64,000 nucleotides of DNA from Lachancea mirantina (taxonomy: Eukaryota; Ascomycota; Saccharomycetes; Saccharomycetales; Saccharomycetaceae), in the NCBI GenBank assembly GCA_900074745.1, contig LT598468.1, forward strand, positions 744,001 through 808,000. The letters run 5' to 3'. Both the position numbers and the translations under genes were made by a program. Shown here in pieces: positions 1 through 8,674 of the stretch (its first letter is position 1; each line of letters starts with the position of its first letter). Below the pieces are notes generated by a model, which was not told where the DNA came from, did no database searches, and saw only the letters and a list, made by a program, of their open reading frames with translations.

Positions 1-493
1 AATCGTCCCACATATTAAAAAAGCATCTCAAACCGACTGACATGTTTTGCACAGCGTCATGCGTTATCCGTATACTGGCAGTCGAATAGCATCTTCCCTG
101 AGTAAATCTGGCGGTGTTCATGTTCCAGTTTGTGAACAGACCGCGTGGAACTCCCTTGGGTCTTCTTTGGACGTCAGCAAACCCCAATGAAATCGACTTC
201 CCCTGAAATGCTGTGTTTACGCCTGTTTTCTGCCCGGGAAAAACGTCTTTACCAGCAAATTCAGATCTAAATCCACGTTGCGACACGTTATGGTAGTTCC
301 TACGCCCAGTGTTCCTCTTGAAGGTCTCTTTGGCTCCATTTCGCACTGGTACGGGAACTCTTACTAATGATTGCCGATAATTTGGAAGCCGTTGACCCAA
401 AAGTTCATCAATTTCCTCATTTAAAGTCTCCCTGAACTGCTTAAGCTGCCTTCTACTCAGCCGGAGCCACTGCTTCCAACTGCTAGAAGCCAT
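1..493 (-). CDS. Unidentified protein, N-terminal 164 residues (cut by window edge)
   Basis: An open frame reads leftward from an ATG at 493-491 and is still open at base 1, so only the first 164 residues are seen. It begins MASSSWKQWLRLSRRQLKQF and is rich in Arg, Lys and Ser. The first 30 residues could form a basic amphipathic helix. Later residues include RCYSTAS and a cluster of aromatics. I do not recognise the family. In S. cerevisiae PUF3 is followed by EMC6 and IZH3 by UBR2, and this protein is neither. It lies in tandem with PUF3, 323 bp beyond the PUF3 stop. A long uninterrupted frame of ordinary composition supports a real gene; the function is unknown. Confidence 0.6.
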   Translation of the reverse strand, partial: MASSSWKQWLRLSRRQLKQFRETLNEEIDELLGQRLPNYRQSLVRVPVPVRNGAKETFKRNTGRRNYHNVSQRGFRSEFAGKDVFPGQKTGVNTAFQGKSISLGFADVQRRPKGVPRGLFTNWNMNTARFTQGRCYSTASIRITHDAVQNMSVGLRCFFNMWDD

Positions 494-816
494 TTTGACA
501 GATTCCTCAGGTTTCCTCGTCTTTTAGTGAATATAAGCAATTTTGAAATTCAGTAGGATTTCATCTTGATACTTTTAAGGAACCTTGAAATCCAAAAACC
601 GAGAAAAGAAGGGCTAGCCAAAGACCATTCCACCATCACCGCACCACAATTTAGCTCGAACATCCCATTGACAGGTGCTAACTAAGAAAATATCAATAGC
701 ACGATATAAACTATCATATAGACAAGGTGAAATGAATTATATACAAAACAAGGATTGATGTTGGTTATGAATATTGCACGTTGGTCGTCACCACAGTTTC
801 GGCATTTTTGGTCAAA
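494..816. other. Intergenic: PUF3 3' flank and promoter of the left-edge gene
   Basis: This 323 bp stretch holds the 3' flank of PUF3 and the presumed promoter of the left-edge gene. It is AT-rich, with TATA-like runs around 700-745. I see no RNA gene or further reading frame in it. Confidence 0.5.
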
Positions 817-3324
817 TTATAATTTATCAACAAGAGCAGCAAGCTTTTCAACAGATGCCAGATGACGACTGCCCTGTGAATTGATCTTGTTTAGTTTGTC
901 AAGGTAGGACTTTATTGTAATGACAATGAGTCGCTTGTCTTCTCCGGTCGTTACTCCGACTAATTTTTGCACCACGTAATTGGCATATTGATCGCGCATC
1001 ATGAGAACCAAGGGTGCAGAGTCTTCAAGGTGTTGTGCGTGTTCCGTGCTCCGAGGTAGGATTTTATCCATCAACAGACGTTTTTGAGGGGCCGTACCAT
1101 ACAAAATAGATTTTTCCACAACGTTAGACGCAAATTTGTGCTTGGAAAACTCAACTACATTTTTCGAAACATTGTCGACGATCTCTTGCTTGGTCTTGGC
1201 GATATGAACTTGATCGGCTTTGACACTACCGTGCTGTAAAATGTGCTGAATGACGTAGTTGCCATATTGGTCTTCGATAAGATATGGAATGAACTGATCA
1301 AGTTCATTTAAAATTTGGTCTTGATCTTCAGGCCTACCGTATTCTAATAATCGTTGTACGACGCGACATCCGTACGCATGCGTTGACAGATGATAAATTT
1401 GACCATGTAGACTCTTCAAGATGAACGGTAGCTTTTCCATCGAAATGCACTCAATTGCCTTTTGAATCACATGGTTCCCATTCTGATCCTTGATCATGGG
1501 CAAAACACAATCCATGAGTTCATCGACAAGCGCGATTTTCTGTTCTTCTCTTATGCATTCCAAAGCACGTTGAATAACGCGGCATGCGTACATTTGCATC
1601 GACAATTTTTCCATCTTGCCCTTGAACTGATTGTAAAGCACGTTCTTTTGAACCTCGAGTCCATGCTCAAAGAATTTTTGAATCACGTAATTACCAAAGA
1701 CATCGTCCGATAGGGGGATGGCTTCTTCTCTAATTTCATTAAAAACCACTTCCTTTTGGGTATCAGAAGCCTTCGCAAGTTCCTGCTGTATAAACCTGGA
1801 CCCATGCTGATCTTTGCAAAACTCCAATGCGGATCCGAATATATCTTCGATGGTGTAGTTTCTCTTGTTGGAGTTGTTTCGAAACTCTTCAAGTAAAGGT
1901 GATCTTGGAATGGCGTTTTTCTTGCCCCTTCCCGTGTTATTCGACGATGAATTAGGAGCTGTCCTTGGTTGAGGTGTGTTGAAAACGGGTAATCCGTTCA
2001 AATTTGCCGGCGAACCATTTTTCGTTCCACGAGAGTTGTGCAAATAAGGATTACCGTGTGACTTGGTTGCGTCCGGCTTGGAACCATTTCTGTGGCCCAT
2101 TTTAGAACCGGGCCGCGAGTGGGGCCCCTCTTCGGAAGGAATTGGCGCGTTAGCGGCATTAGGCGGGAAAAACAGGTATGGATTGTTGGGAAAAATGAAA
2201 GGCGGTAATTGTTGCTGGCGGTGTTGACGAGGTTGATCTTGGTCCTGAGAAGTCGGTGGAGGGGTACCGTCAATAGTCGTGGCTCCAAAACCCGGTTGAT
2301 GAGGATCGCTGCTAATTGGGGCGCTCGGGTTGTTGGATGCGCTCTCCATTGACGACGGATGTGGCGGTGGTGGCATGAACGCACCACCTGGTGGCATACC
2401 CATGGGCCCTGCTGTAGGCGGGACGCCCGGAGGCATCATAGACATGAGTTGGGCGCCTTGAAAGCCCACGTACGGGAACGCGTACGCATCTTCGAACATC
2501 ATGTCCTGAGGCGCATAAGTACCGTCAGGGGCGCCGCCACTGGGACTAGCGATGCCAGCGGCAGTGGCCTGCGGCTTGAATACTGGAGCACTGGCCACAT
2601 TCCAAATAGTTGTGCGTTCCGTCGCTTGAGAGCCCGGGCCCGCTTGCGGACCCGCGCTGGCAATTTCGTTCTGCAAAACCAAGTTTTCGCTTAAAGACTC
2701 GAGGGCATCGGACGACACCGATGGTCTGCGATCGTCGCCGCTGTACGCGAGTGGCAGCGCAGACGAAGATGTCGATGTCTCCGGCACGCGTGAAAACGAT
2801 TCCATGGTACCGAGACTTTCGCGGCGCGACGCGCGACCTGAGGAACGACCGAGGTTGAGCTCGACTTCGCGGGTTCCCTCGGCAAGACTGCGGCCAAATC
2901 GCTCGAAAAATCCGCCCTGTTGGCTTTGGTGTTGCAACATGCCGCCCGTAACGCTGGCTGAGTAATTGCCAAGCATGTTCAGCCTGCTGTTAATGCCAGC
3001 GCCCGCAGCGCCCGCGGCGCCGGTACCAGAACCAATGGGCGCTGCGCCAACTGAGAGCGTGGTACGCTTGAGTATGGGGGAGTTTTGGCCGCCGTGGAAA
3101 AACACTTCGGAATCGACTTCGCTGCCATTGTTACTGTTGACGGACCTGCGACGGAAACTACCGATCTGGCCGTGTTGTTGCTGAGCGGAGACGTTCGAAA
3201 GCGCGGAAAGCGACGACACAATGGACGCCAGTTCCGAGTCCATGTTTCGGGCGCCGTGGGAACCCACTAAATTATTGATACCGCCAACAGAGTAAGCGTC
3301 AGGTGGGCTATCTGCAGCAGACAT
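817..3324 (-). CDS. PUF3: Pumilio-family mRNA-binding protein Puf3
   Basis: Puf3 binds UGUANAUA elements in 3' UTRs of mRNAs for mitochondrial proteins and controls their decay, translation and localisation near mitochondria. The C-terminal 355 residues or so form the PUM homology domain. Eight repeats can be read from their recognition cores: SRFIQ, NYVIQ, CRVIQ, NHVIQ, CRVVQ, NYVIQ, SNVVE and NYVVQ, the same order as in S. cerevisiae, so RNA specificity is probably conserved. The long N-terminal half is low-complexity (Gly, Pro, Gln, Ser, Asn), and it keeps the Puf3 signature ELASIVSSLSALS near the start. Length is 835 residues against 879 in S. cerevisiae. A second Met at residue 28 (MDSELASIV) resembles the S. 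cerevisiae start more closely and would place the start at 3243. The gene is divergent from IZH3 across a 1.8 kb gap. Confidence 0.96.
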   Translation of the reverse strand: MSAADSPPDAYSVGGINNLVGSHGARNMDSELASIVSSLSALSNVSAQQQHGQIGSFRRRSVNSNNGSEVDSEVFFHGGQNSPILKRTTLSVGAAPIGSGTGAAGAAGAGINSRLNMLGNYSASVTGGMLQHQSQQGGFFERFGRSLAEGTREVELNLGRSSGRASRRESLGTMESFSRVPETSTSSSALPLAYSGDDRRPSVSSDALESLSENLVLQNEIASAGPQAGPGSQATERTTIWNVASAPVFKPQATAAGIASPSGGAPDGTYAPQDMMFEDAYAFPYVGFQGAQLMSMMPPGVPPTAGPMGMPPGGAFMPPPPHPSSMESASNNPSAPISSDPHQPGFGATTIDGTPPPTSQDQDQPRQHRQQQLPPFIFPNNPYLFFPPNAANAPIPSEEGPHSRPGSKMGHRNGSKPDATKSHGNPYLHNSRGTKNGSPANLNGLPVFNTPQPRTAPNSSSNNTGRGKKNAIPRSPLLEEFRNNSNKRNYTIEDIFGSALEFCKDQHGSRFIQQELAKASDTQKEVVFNEIREEAIPLSDDVFGNYVIQKFFEHGLEVQKNVLYNQFKGKMEKLSMQMYACRVIQRALECIREEQKIALVDELMDCVLPMIKDQNGNHVIQKAIECISMEKLPFILKSLHGQIYHLSTHAYGCRVVQRLLEYGRPEDQDQILNELDQFIPYLIEDQYGNYVIQHILQHGSVKADQVHIAKTKQEIVDNVSKNVVEFSKHKFASNVVEKSILYGTAPQKRLLMDKILPRSTEHAQHLEDSAPLVLMMRDQYANYVVQKLVGVTTGEDKRLIVITIKSYLDKLNKINSQGSRHLASVEKLAALVDKL

Positions 3325-4270
3325 GATATTGAGAGTAAAAAAACCCCCGGAAAAGCTCTCCTTTCGTGGAGTTGTGGTCCCTTGCTTGTCACTTGAACAG
3401 GGACGCTAATGATTGCGTGAAGTGACCCGTAAACGCGCGCTTCAACCTGGTGATGGTGAGGACCTGCCCAAAGAGTGTACGTGACGCCTGAGCAAAGACG
3501 GTACACAGCTGGGAGGGATGCGCCTTCGACTCTGGGCTGCGTGATCCGTTACCAATGAAACCTAGCTTCGTTCATCCCGTGTTGAGACTAGTTTTTCGAA
3601 GTGGGACGGGATGGCTCGACAGTTGCCACCCGTGTGGAGTTATCGGGTGATCGTTGTGGACGTGGATGAGTAGCGTGTGAGTTTTCGTCAACGGTGACTA
3701 CAATTGCCAGCAACAGCTCTCACGAGAATCAGCCGGATGTAAATAGGGCACCCTAGGGCACATTGAAAGGCAGGGGATTGTGATATAGATAGTGCCTTCT
3801 AGAGACAATTGCGGCGAGAATTCCTGTGAGGAGTTGCTCTGCAGATCTCGTAACTAATGACATACATTCTCTCACTCAAACTCAGAGTTCGAAGGACATT
3901 TTTCTGGCTGAGCAAGATCCTCACGCCTAAGTAGCCTTACATGCAGATTATGCGCGTCGCTAATGGCTCTCTTTCGGGCGATGGCTTTGTTCCACGAAGT
4001 CACGTGCTTAGAACCTCTTTTTCACATGTGCCAATATGTATGGAAGTCACATATAACGAACAGCAAGCATAGTGCCATTAGAGAAGCTGTCCTGTAGAAC
4101 ACAAACAAAGCACCGCGACCATAGCCCAATCAACGACAGAGCCTGACAAGCTTCGGTTTCTTAAAGCACTGCACAGGGTTAGCCGTCACGACGTCCCGCA
4201 GACGGTGCGGCGAGGAACTACGTTGCCCCTCTCGCCTTCTTTCTCCCTACTCCACGTGACCTCGGCGGCA

Positions 4271-4315
4271 TTTTTTATTTTTATTTTATTTTATTTTATT
4301 TTATTTTATTTTTTT
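4271..4315. repeat. TTTTA pentanucleotide microsatellite
   Basis: A T-rich tract is built from repeated TTTTA units and ends in a run of T. It is probably a nucleosome-depleting element and prone to length change. It lies in the PUF3-IZH3 intergenic region. Confidence 0.85.
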
Positions 4316-4496
4316 CGATGCCGATTAGTTGGCGACGTATTTACGTCGCAGGCGGCGAGCGGCGGAGTGTGGGACACAAAAACGACGCCACCCCCCTTTT
4401 TCCAACTATATAAAGAGAACACACAGTAACCTCCCTTTTTCTTTCTTCTTGCGACCACTTCAAGCCCCCTGGCGCTTAGCGAAGGAACGCCACGGA

Positions 4497-4522
4497 ACAC
4501 ACACCACACCACACCACACCAC
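4497..4522. repeat. ACACC pentanucleotide tract
   Basis: Short tandem run of ACACC units in the IZH3 upstream region. It resembles an irregular telomere-like or Rap1-type C/A-rich tract, but no full Rap1 site is visible. Confidence 0.7.
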
Positions 4523-4702
4523 TACTACCGCTACGAAACACAGCTGCCGCGCCTCTCTGTACTTTTACAGAGTTACAATTAGCGTCGTCTCGTAGCGCGC
4601 GTATCGGTGCGCTTGTGTGTGTATGTGCTTGCTTGTTCCGTTGCCGCCCTGCACTAGGTACCCACGGATTTTGTCGCCAGCTCCACGTGACTTGGGGAAA
4701 TT

Positions 4703-4720
4703 ACTTATCACGTGATAAGT
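4703..4720. promoter_or_regulatory. Perfect 18-bp palindrome with a central CACGTG flanked by GATAA
   Basis: ACTTATCACGTGATAAGT reads identically on both strands. The centre is a CACGTG box extended to TCACGTGA, and each half carries GATAA, the core of GATA-factor sites. It lies about 410 bp before the IZH3 ATG. Such symmetry suits a homodimeric bHLH factor. Combined Cbf1/GATA control is inferred. Confidence 0.6.
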
Positions 4721-4768
4721 TTCTACAACGATTTTGGGTGCATGGGTGGAATGACGTAACTTCAGAGA

Positions 4769-4811
4769 CCCCCCCCCCCTAATACTAGAGGGGGGTGTGG
4801 GGGTGTGGGGG
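4769..4811. repeat. C11 run facing three G-runs (hairpin or G-quadruplex candidate)
   Basis: Eleven C residues (4769-4779) are followed ten bases later by G6, G5 and G5 (4790-4795, 4799-4803, 4807-4811) separated by TGT. The C-run can pair with the first G-run as a stem. Alternatively the three G-runs could stack as a guanine quadruplex by splitting the longest. It lies about 315 bp before the IZH3 start. A structural role is inferred only. Confidence 0.55.
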
Positions 4812-5126
4812 TAGATCCGGCAAGGTCTCTTTATCTATTCCTTTGTACTACCTGCGGAACCATCCCGGCCAGTCGGCATGTTTCTTTTGTTCGCGTTCCC
4901 GTCGTTAGCGAGTCCTGCAGGCGCGCTTGCGGTTTTAAAGAAACGCACGCCATATATTACAAGAACCAGAACGGCAGATCTCGCAGCGCGAGTGAGTTTC
5001 ACGCGAGTTCTCACAGCGAGAAGCAGGTCGAGCAGCGACACACGGAGACATACTCAGGCCGTCCTTCCATTTTCGGTTTTTTCGGGTCTTGAGGTTTTTC
5101 TGTCAACGTTATTAGATCTTTGATAC

Positions 5127-7028
5127 ATGGACGCTGCAACTGAACTCCACAACACGGTCCACGTGGTCATGAGTGACCGCAGCGGCGCTGATAGCACTGC
5201 TGGAGGTGGTAGCGACACCTGTGTCGCCGCGATCAACAGGCTCGAGCGGTTTTTGGGTTCCGTCGACAATCGGCTCGAGCGGCTCGAAGCGCTCCTGCCC
5301 GGAGGACGAGTTTCCGAGCAATCTGGCGGTACCGATACCACTACATTCGGAGCGGCCACTGCGGCAGCCACTGCTGCAGCCCGGCCTCGTCTCGACCGGA
5401 TCAAGAATCGGGGCAAGAAGTTTGTCAAGTGGGGGCGCGCTCAGGTGTCCGTATCACCCTCGGGAGCGCTTCGCAAAATGAAGGCACCCTTTGCGTACGC
5501 GGGGCTTGTTTCTTCGCCCACCGGGTCGTCGCAGCTGCAAGCTTTCCCTGCTGCCGAACAAACCGCGGCCATAGAGTCTGAGGTCGACCCCAGTGTGCTT
5601 CACCTGTACCATTTTTTGAAAAATACCACCCAAGAGTTCCGCAGCCGCGAGTCCACACCTTTCGACTCTGCCCTCGACGCGGTCACACTTGTTTCGGACT
5701 CTTCGCCAGATCTTGGCGTGCACAGCATCCACAAGTTCAACCGCATATGGGACGAGCATTTCAACGCGGAAACGGCGTCTACTCCAACTTTGGTATCGTC
5801 TCCACCTTCCACCAACAGCATTCATTCCAGTGCCACTTTGCAATCTGTCGAAACTACGCGTACGCAAGATACCTCAAAGACAACCCAACTCCTTCACAAC
5901 TTGGATTTTCTGGACCATCGTTTAGACGTGCTCATCGAGGACCCGGCGCAAATAGCACACACTATCAACTTCTTCAACTGGAGTACCGCTCTCGAATTTG
6001 GTAAAACTCGTCATCTTCACTACTATGAACTACCTTTCCCCTGGCGTGAAAACCGGTTCATCATCCACGGCTACCGTTTCCATCATTCCTATCTCAAATC
6101 CTTCCTGTCTATTTTCAACTGGTATGGCTGGCACAATGAAACTATCAATATTTGGACTCATCTCGCGGGTGCCATGTACTTTTTGTACTTGATGGTGTAC
6201 GGTTTCCCACAAACGGCGGTTTACCAGTCACCCCAGGTACCCTTTGCGGCCAAATGCATTGCTTACTTCTTTTTAGCGGCAGGCCTCGAATGTTTCTTGT
6301 TTTCGGTGAACTGGCACACCTTCAATGGTATCTGCCACTTGGTAGACCGATCTCGGTGCGCGTGTGCAGATTACACCGGGATCACGATCCTGATCACCGC
6401 TTCGATTTTAACAACGGAATTTGCCGTGCTCAGTGGCGATTCCTCGTCTCCATATACCCTGCCGTTACTATGTTACACAACGGCCTCGTTCATATTCGGT
6501 GCATTTGGCGTTTTCATGAATTGGGCTCCTGCATTTGATAGACCAGAGGCCAGACCATTGCGGATTGCGTTTTATCTTTTACTCGCCAGTATGGGCTTGT
6601 TGTCCTATATTCATTCCACCGTATTGGGCGAGAACGTCGCGTCTTCGACTTTGATCAAGCCCGTGTTGGTCAAATCTCTTGTGTGGTACGTGGTGGGCGT
6701 TATATTTTACGGTACCTTTATTCCAGAACGTTGGAGAACCGATGTGCTTGTCGACGCACGGATCCCAACCAACGAAGAACTTTCTACAAATCTCGACATC
6801 ATCACAAAACACAAGCATATCCATTTCCGGCCCAAACCAACTCAACATCCCAACTGCTGCAAGCCCACAAACGAAACCGAAACCAGAGAAAAGCGCAAAA
6901 GCCTCTCTTCCCTGTGGTGGGTCGACTATTTCTGTTCTCATACGTTATGGCATCTTTTTGTGATGTGTGGTGTCACTGGACACTACCAAGCCATGCTTGA
7001 AATGTTCGAAAGACGGTGGTTGGCCTAA
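5127..7028 (+). CDS. IZH3: PAQR-family membrane protein Izh3
   Basis: Member of the progestin/adipoQ receptor (PAQR) family of seven-helix membrane proteins; in yeast the IZH genes affect zinc homeostasis, sterols and stress signalling. The N-terminal 280 residues or so are soluble, with a Ser/Thr-rich and Ala-rich stretch. The C-terminal half carries the PAQR hallmarks: HNETINIWTHL before the first helix, then several hydrophobic segments, with HTLWHLFVMCG and GHYQAM in the last part. The His residues in these motifs are the family's predicted metal ligands. At 633 residues it is longer than S. cerevisiae Izh3 (543), mainly at the N-terminus. It lies in tandem with SDO1, as in S. cerevisiae YLR023C-YLR022C. 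Confidence 0.95.
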   Translation: MDAATELHNTVHVVMSDRSGADSTAGGGSDTCVAAINRLERFLGSVDNRLERLEALLPGGRVSEQSGGTDTTTFGAATAAATAAARPRLDRIKNRGKKFVKWGRAQVSVSPSGALRKMKAPFAYAGLVSSPTGSSQLQAFPAAEQTAAIESEVDPSVLHLYHFLKNTTQEFRSRESTPFDSALDAVTLVSDSSPDLGVHSIHKFNRIWDEHFNAETASTPTLVSSPPSTNSIHSSATLQSVETTRTQDTSKTTQLLHNLDFLDHRLDVLIEDPAQIAHTINFFNWSTALEFGKTRHLHYYELPFPWRENRFIIHGYRFHHSYLKSFLSIFNWYGWHNETINIWTHLAGAMYFLYLMVYGFPQTAVYQSPQVPFAAKCIAYFFLAAGLECFLFSVNWHTFNGICHLVDRSRCACADYTGITILITASILTTEFAVLSGDSSSPYTLPLLCYTTASFIFGAFGVFMNWAPAFDRPEARPLRIAFYLLLASMGLLSYIHSTVLGENVASSTLIKPVLVKSLVWYVVGVIFYGTFIPERWRTDVLVDARIPTNEELSTNLDIITKHKHIHFRPKPTQHPNCCKPTNETETREKRKSLSSLWWVDYFCSHTLWHLFVMCGVTGHYQAMLEMFERRWLA

Positions 7029-7076
7029 TTAAGACGAAAAAAATAATTGTTATATCTACTTTTGAGTTTTACTGCG

Positions 7077-7097
7077 CTATATATATATATATATATA
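7077..7097. repeat. TA dinucleotide tract
   Basis: Run of about ten TA units just after the IZH3 stop. It could act as a yeast 3'-end efficiency element (TATATA type) for IZH3, which is inferred. Confidence 0.7.
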
Positions 7098-7287
7098 CTT
7101 GTGCGTACCGATGGTACGATAAGTGTTGTACCTTTTATGTGAGCATCTGATGTTGAAGTTTTACCAGATCTTACGTGATGGTGATGAGGCTGGGGGAGTC
7201 GTGTCACATGATGAACCAATTTGAACTATATCACGTCGAAGAATCTCTGTTCTACTGGTGTGAGATGACTTAGTTTATGGGGCCAAA

Positions 7288-8040
7288 ATGCCCATAAATC
7301 AACCATCGGGTCAAATCAAGTTGACGAATGTGTCACTTGTTAGATTGAAAAAGGGAAAACGGCGTTTTGAGGTCGCATGTTATCAGAACAAAGTACAAGA
7401 TTACAGGAAGGGCATCGAGAAAGATCTGGACGAAGTACTTCAAATCCATCAAGTGTTTTTAAACGTTTCGAAAGGATTTGTAGCTCCAAAAGATGAGCTG
7501 ATCAAAGCATTCGGCACCTCAGAAAACGATGTGATTATCAAAGAGATTCTTGATCGTGGAGAAATCCAACTTTCAGAGAAAGAACGACAACTTATGATCA
7601 CTAAGATCAATAACGAAATGTTGACCATTATAAGCGCCAAATGCATCAATCCCAAATCAAAGAAACGGTATCCACCTACCATGATCCATAAAGCTCTCAC
7701 GGAACTCAAATTCAGTGTTGTTTTGAATCGGCCTGCCAAGACTCAGGCGCTCGAAGCAATCAAAATTTTGGTGAGCAGTCAAATAATACCAATCACGCGT
7801 GCCAAGATGCGTGTTAAAATCGAGTTACCAACCGCAGACCACGACGACGCAGTCGACGACTCCGTCGTGGCCCAGGTCAAACGATTGCTCACCACATCCG
7901 TACATAATGAATCCTCGACCACGATTTGGTCTTGTACGGCCTTGATAGACCCAGTCAGTTATCGTGAACTCGTTGCATTGTGCGACAAGAGAGGGACACT
8001 CCAGGTACTGGACATGGCCGTGATCGACGAGGCAAAATGA
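7288..8040 (+). CDS. SDO1: SBDS-family ribosome maturation factor Sdo1
   Basis: Sdo1 is the yeast orthologue of the Shwachman-Bodian-Diamond syndrome protein. With the GTPase Efl1 it releases Tif6 from the nascent 60S subunit in the cytoplasm. The 250 residues match the family length and its three-domain plan: an N-terminal FYSH domain (to about 95, including FEVACYQNKV), a central helical domain (about 105-170) and a C-terminal ferredoxin-like domain. The start MPINQPSGQIKLTNVSLVRL matches the orthologues. The gene is convergent with IRC25, with only 12 bp between stops, the same pair and orientation as in S. cerevisiae. Confidence 0.98.
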   Translation: MPINQPSGQIKLTNVSLVRLKKGKRRFEVACYQNKVQDYRKGIEKDLDEVLQIHQVFLNVSKGFVAPKDELIKAFGTSENDVIIKEILDRGEIQLSEKERQLMITKINNEMLTIISAKCINPKSKKRYPPTMIHKALTELKFSVVLNRPAKTQALEAIKILVSSQIIPITRAKMRVKIELPTADHDDAVDDSVVAQVKRLLTTSVHNESSTTIWSCTALIDPVSYRELVALCDKRGTLQVLDMAVIDEAK

Positions 8041-8052
8041 TCAGCTCGTCCC

Positions 8053-8538
8053 TCAAATTCCATACATTTTACGTATACTTTGTAGCACGAATACTAACAG
8101 TCCAAAGTCCGCGTTTGACTCATTATTTTGCCACAATTTCCGACTCAAACTGATGACAAACCGGGAATCACGCTCATTGCCACCAAGTCCATCGATTTGA
8201 GCTGGGAAAACGACTTTTTGGTACAACTCTGCAATTTGAGTACACACTATAGGTGTTTTCATGTCGTTGGCGTCTCCAAGAAGCGTTACTACTTGAAAAT
8301 TGGCCAATTTATCTGGACCATAAACGTCGTCTTCGTCGCTGAATTCCAGCGTATTTGGACCTGTTTCCGTCTCAGCAAGTCCCTTGCTGATCACTTCGTA
8401 AGTACTGTCCATTTCACCATTCCAGGCCATTTGAATCACTATTTTATTACTGAAATGTATGGCAAATATCTCTAAAACTCGTCCATTCCCGTGCTTGAGG
8501 TCTTCTGGAACGACCACGGTGACTCGTTTGTGAAACAT
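8053..8538 (-). CDS. IRC25: Proteasome assembly chaperone Irc25/Poc3
   Basis: Irc25 (Poc3, Pba3) pairs with Poc4 and helps build the alpha-ring of the 20S proteasome. The protein has 161 residues, near the family's size, and begins with the KRVTV beta-strand region. It also shows a conserved acidic DEDDVYGP segment and a TLGD motif. Sequence conservation in this family is low, so much of the call rests on position: convergent with SDO1 and divergent from the YEH gene, exactly as in S. cerevisiae YLR020-YLR022. No PACE element is seen in its short (136 bp) promoter. Confidence 0.85.
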   Translation of the reverse strand: MFHKRVTVVVPEDLKHGNGRVLEIFAIHFSNKIVIQMAWNGEMDSTYEVISKGLAETETGPNTLEFSDEDDVYGPDKLANFQVVTLLGDANDMKTPIVCTQIAELYQKVVFPAQIDGLGGNERDSRFVISLSRKLWQNNESNADFGLLVFVLQSIRKMYGI

Positions 8539-8674
8539 CGATATGTTAGTTCAAGAGTTGATGAATTTTCACAATTGTGTATGACGTTTATATATAAGAA
8601 CTCAAGTTCTCGACACTAGACTGGAGTTTCAGGTAGCCACTAAAACCGCAGTAGAAGTGGTTTGACAGTCGCTT

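Larger units (their letters stand above)
4001..4714. promoter_or_regulatory. Cluster of four CACGTG (E-box / Cbf1-Pho4 type) sites
   Basis: CACGTG occurs at 4001-4006, 4253-4258, 4684-4689 and 4709-4714 in the PUF3-IZH3 intergenic region. In yeasts this core is bound by bHLH factors such as Cbf1 and Pho4. The first is preceded by GT, giving GTCACGTG, which fits the Cbf1 RTCACRTG consensus. Four copies in about 700 bp is well above chance for a 6-mer. Which gene they serve is not shown by the sequence; IZH3, a zinc and lipid homeostasis gene, is nearer to the last two. Confidence 0.6.
3325..5126. other. Long divergent intergenic region between PUF3 and IZH3
   Basis: This 1.8 kb stretch has no convincing gene. 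It contains four CACGTG boxes, an 18-bp palindrome, a TTTTA pentanucleotide tract, an ACACC tract, and a C-run facing a G-rich run; these are listed separately. A TATA-like CTATATAAAG lies near 4406-4416, over 700 bp before the IZH3 ATG. IZH3 may therefore have a long leader, or an unannotated transcript may start here. The short frames inside are low-complexity translations of the repeats. Confidence 0.7.

Noticed and set aside
3267-3506. 79-codon minus-strand frame overlapping the PUF3 start
   Set aside because: It overlaps the conserved PUF3 N-terminus in another frame and has no independent support.
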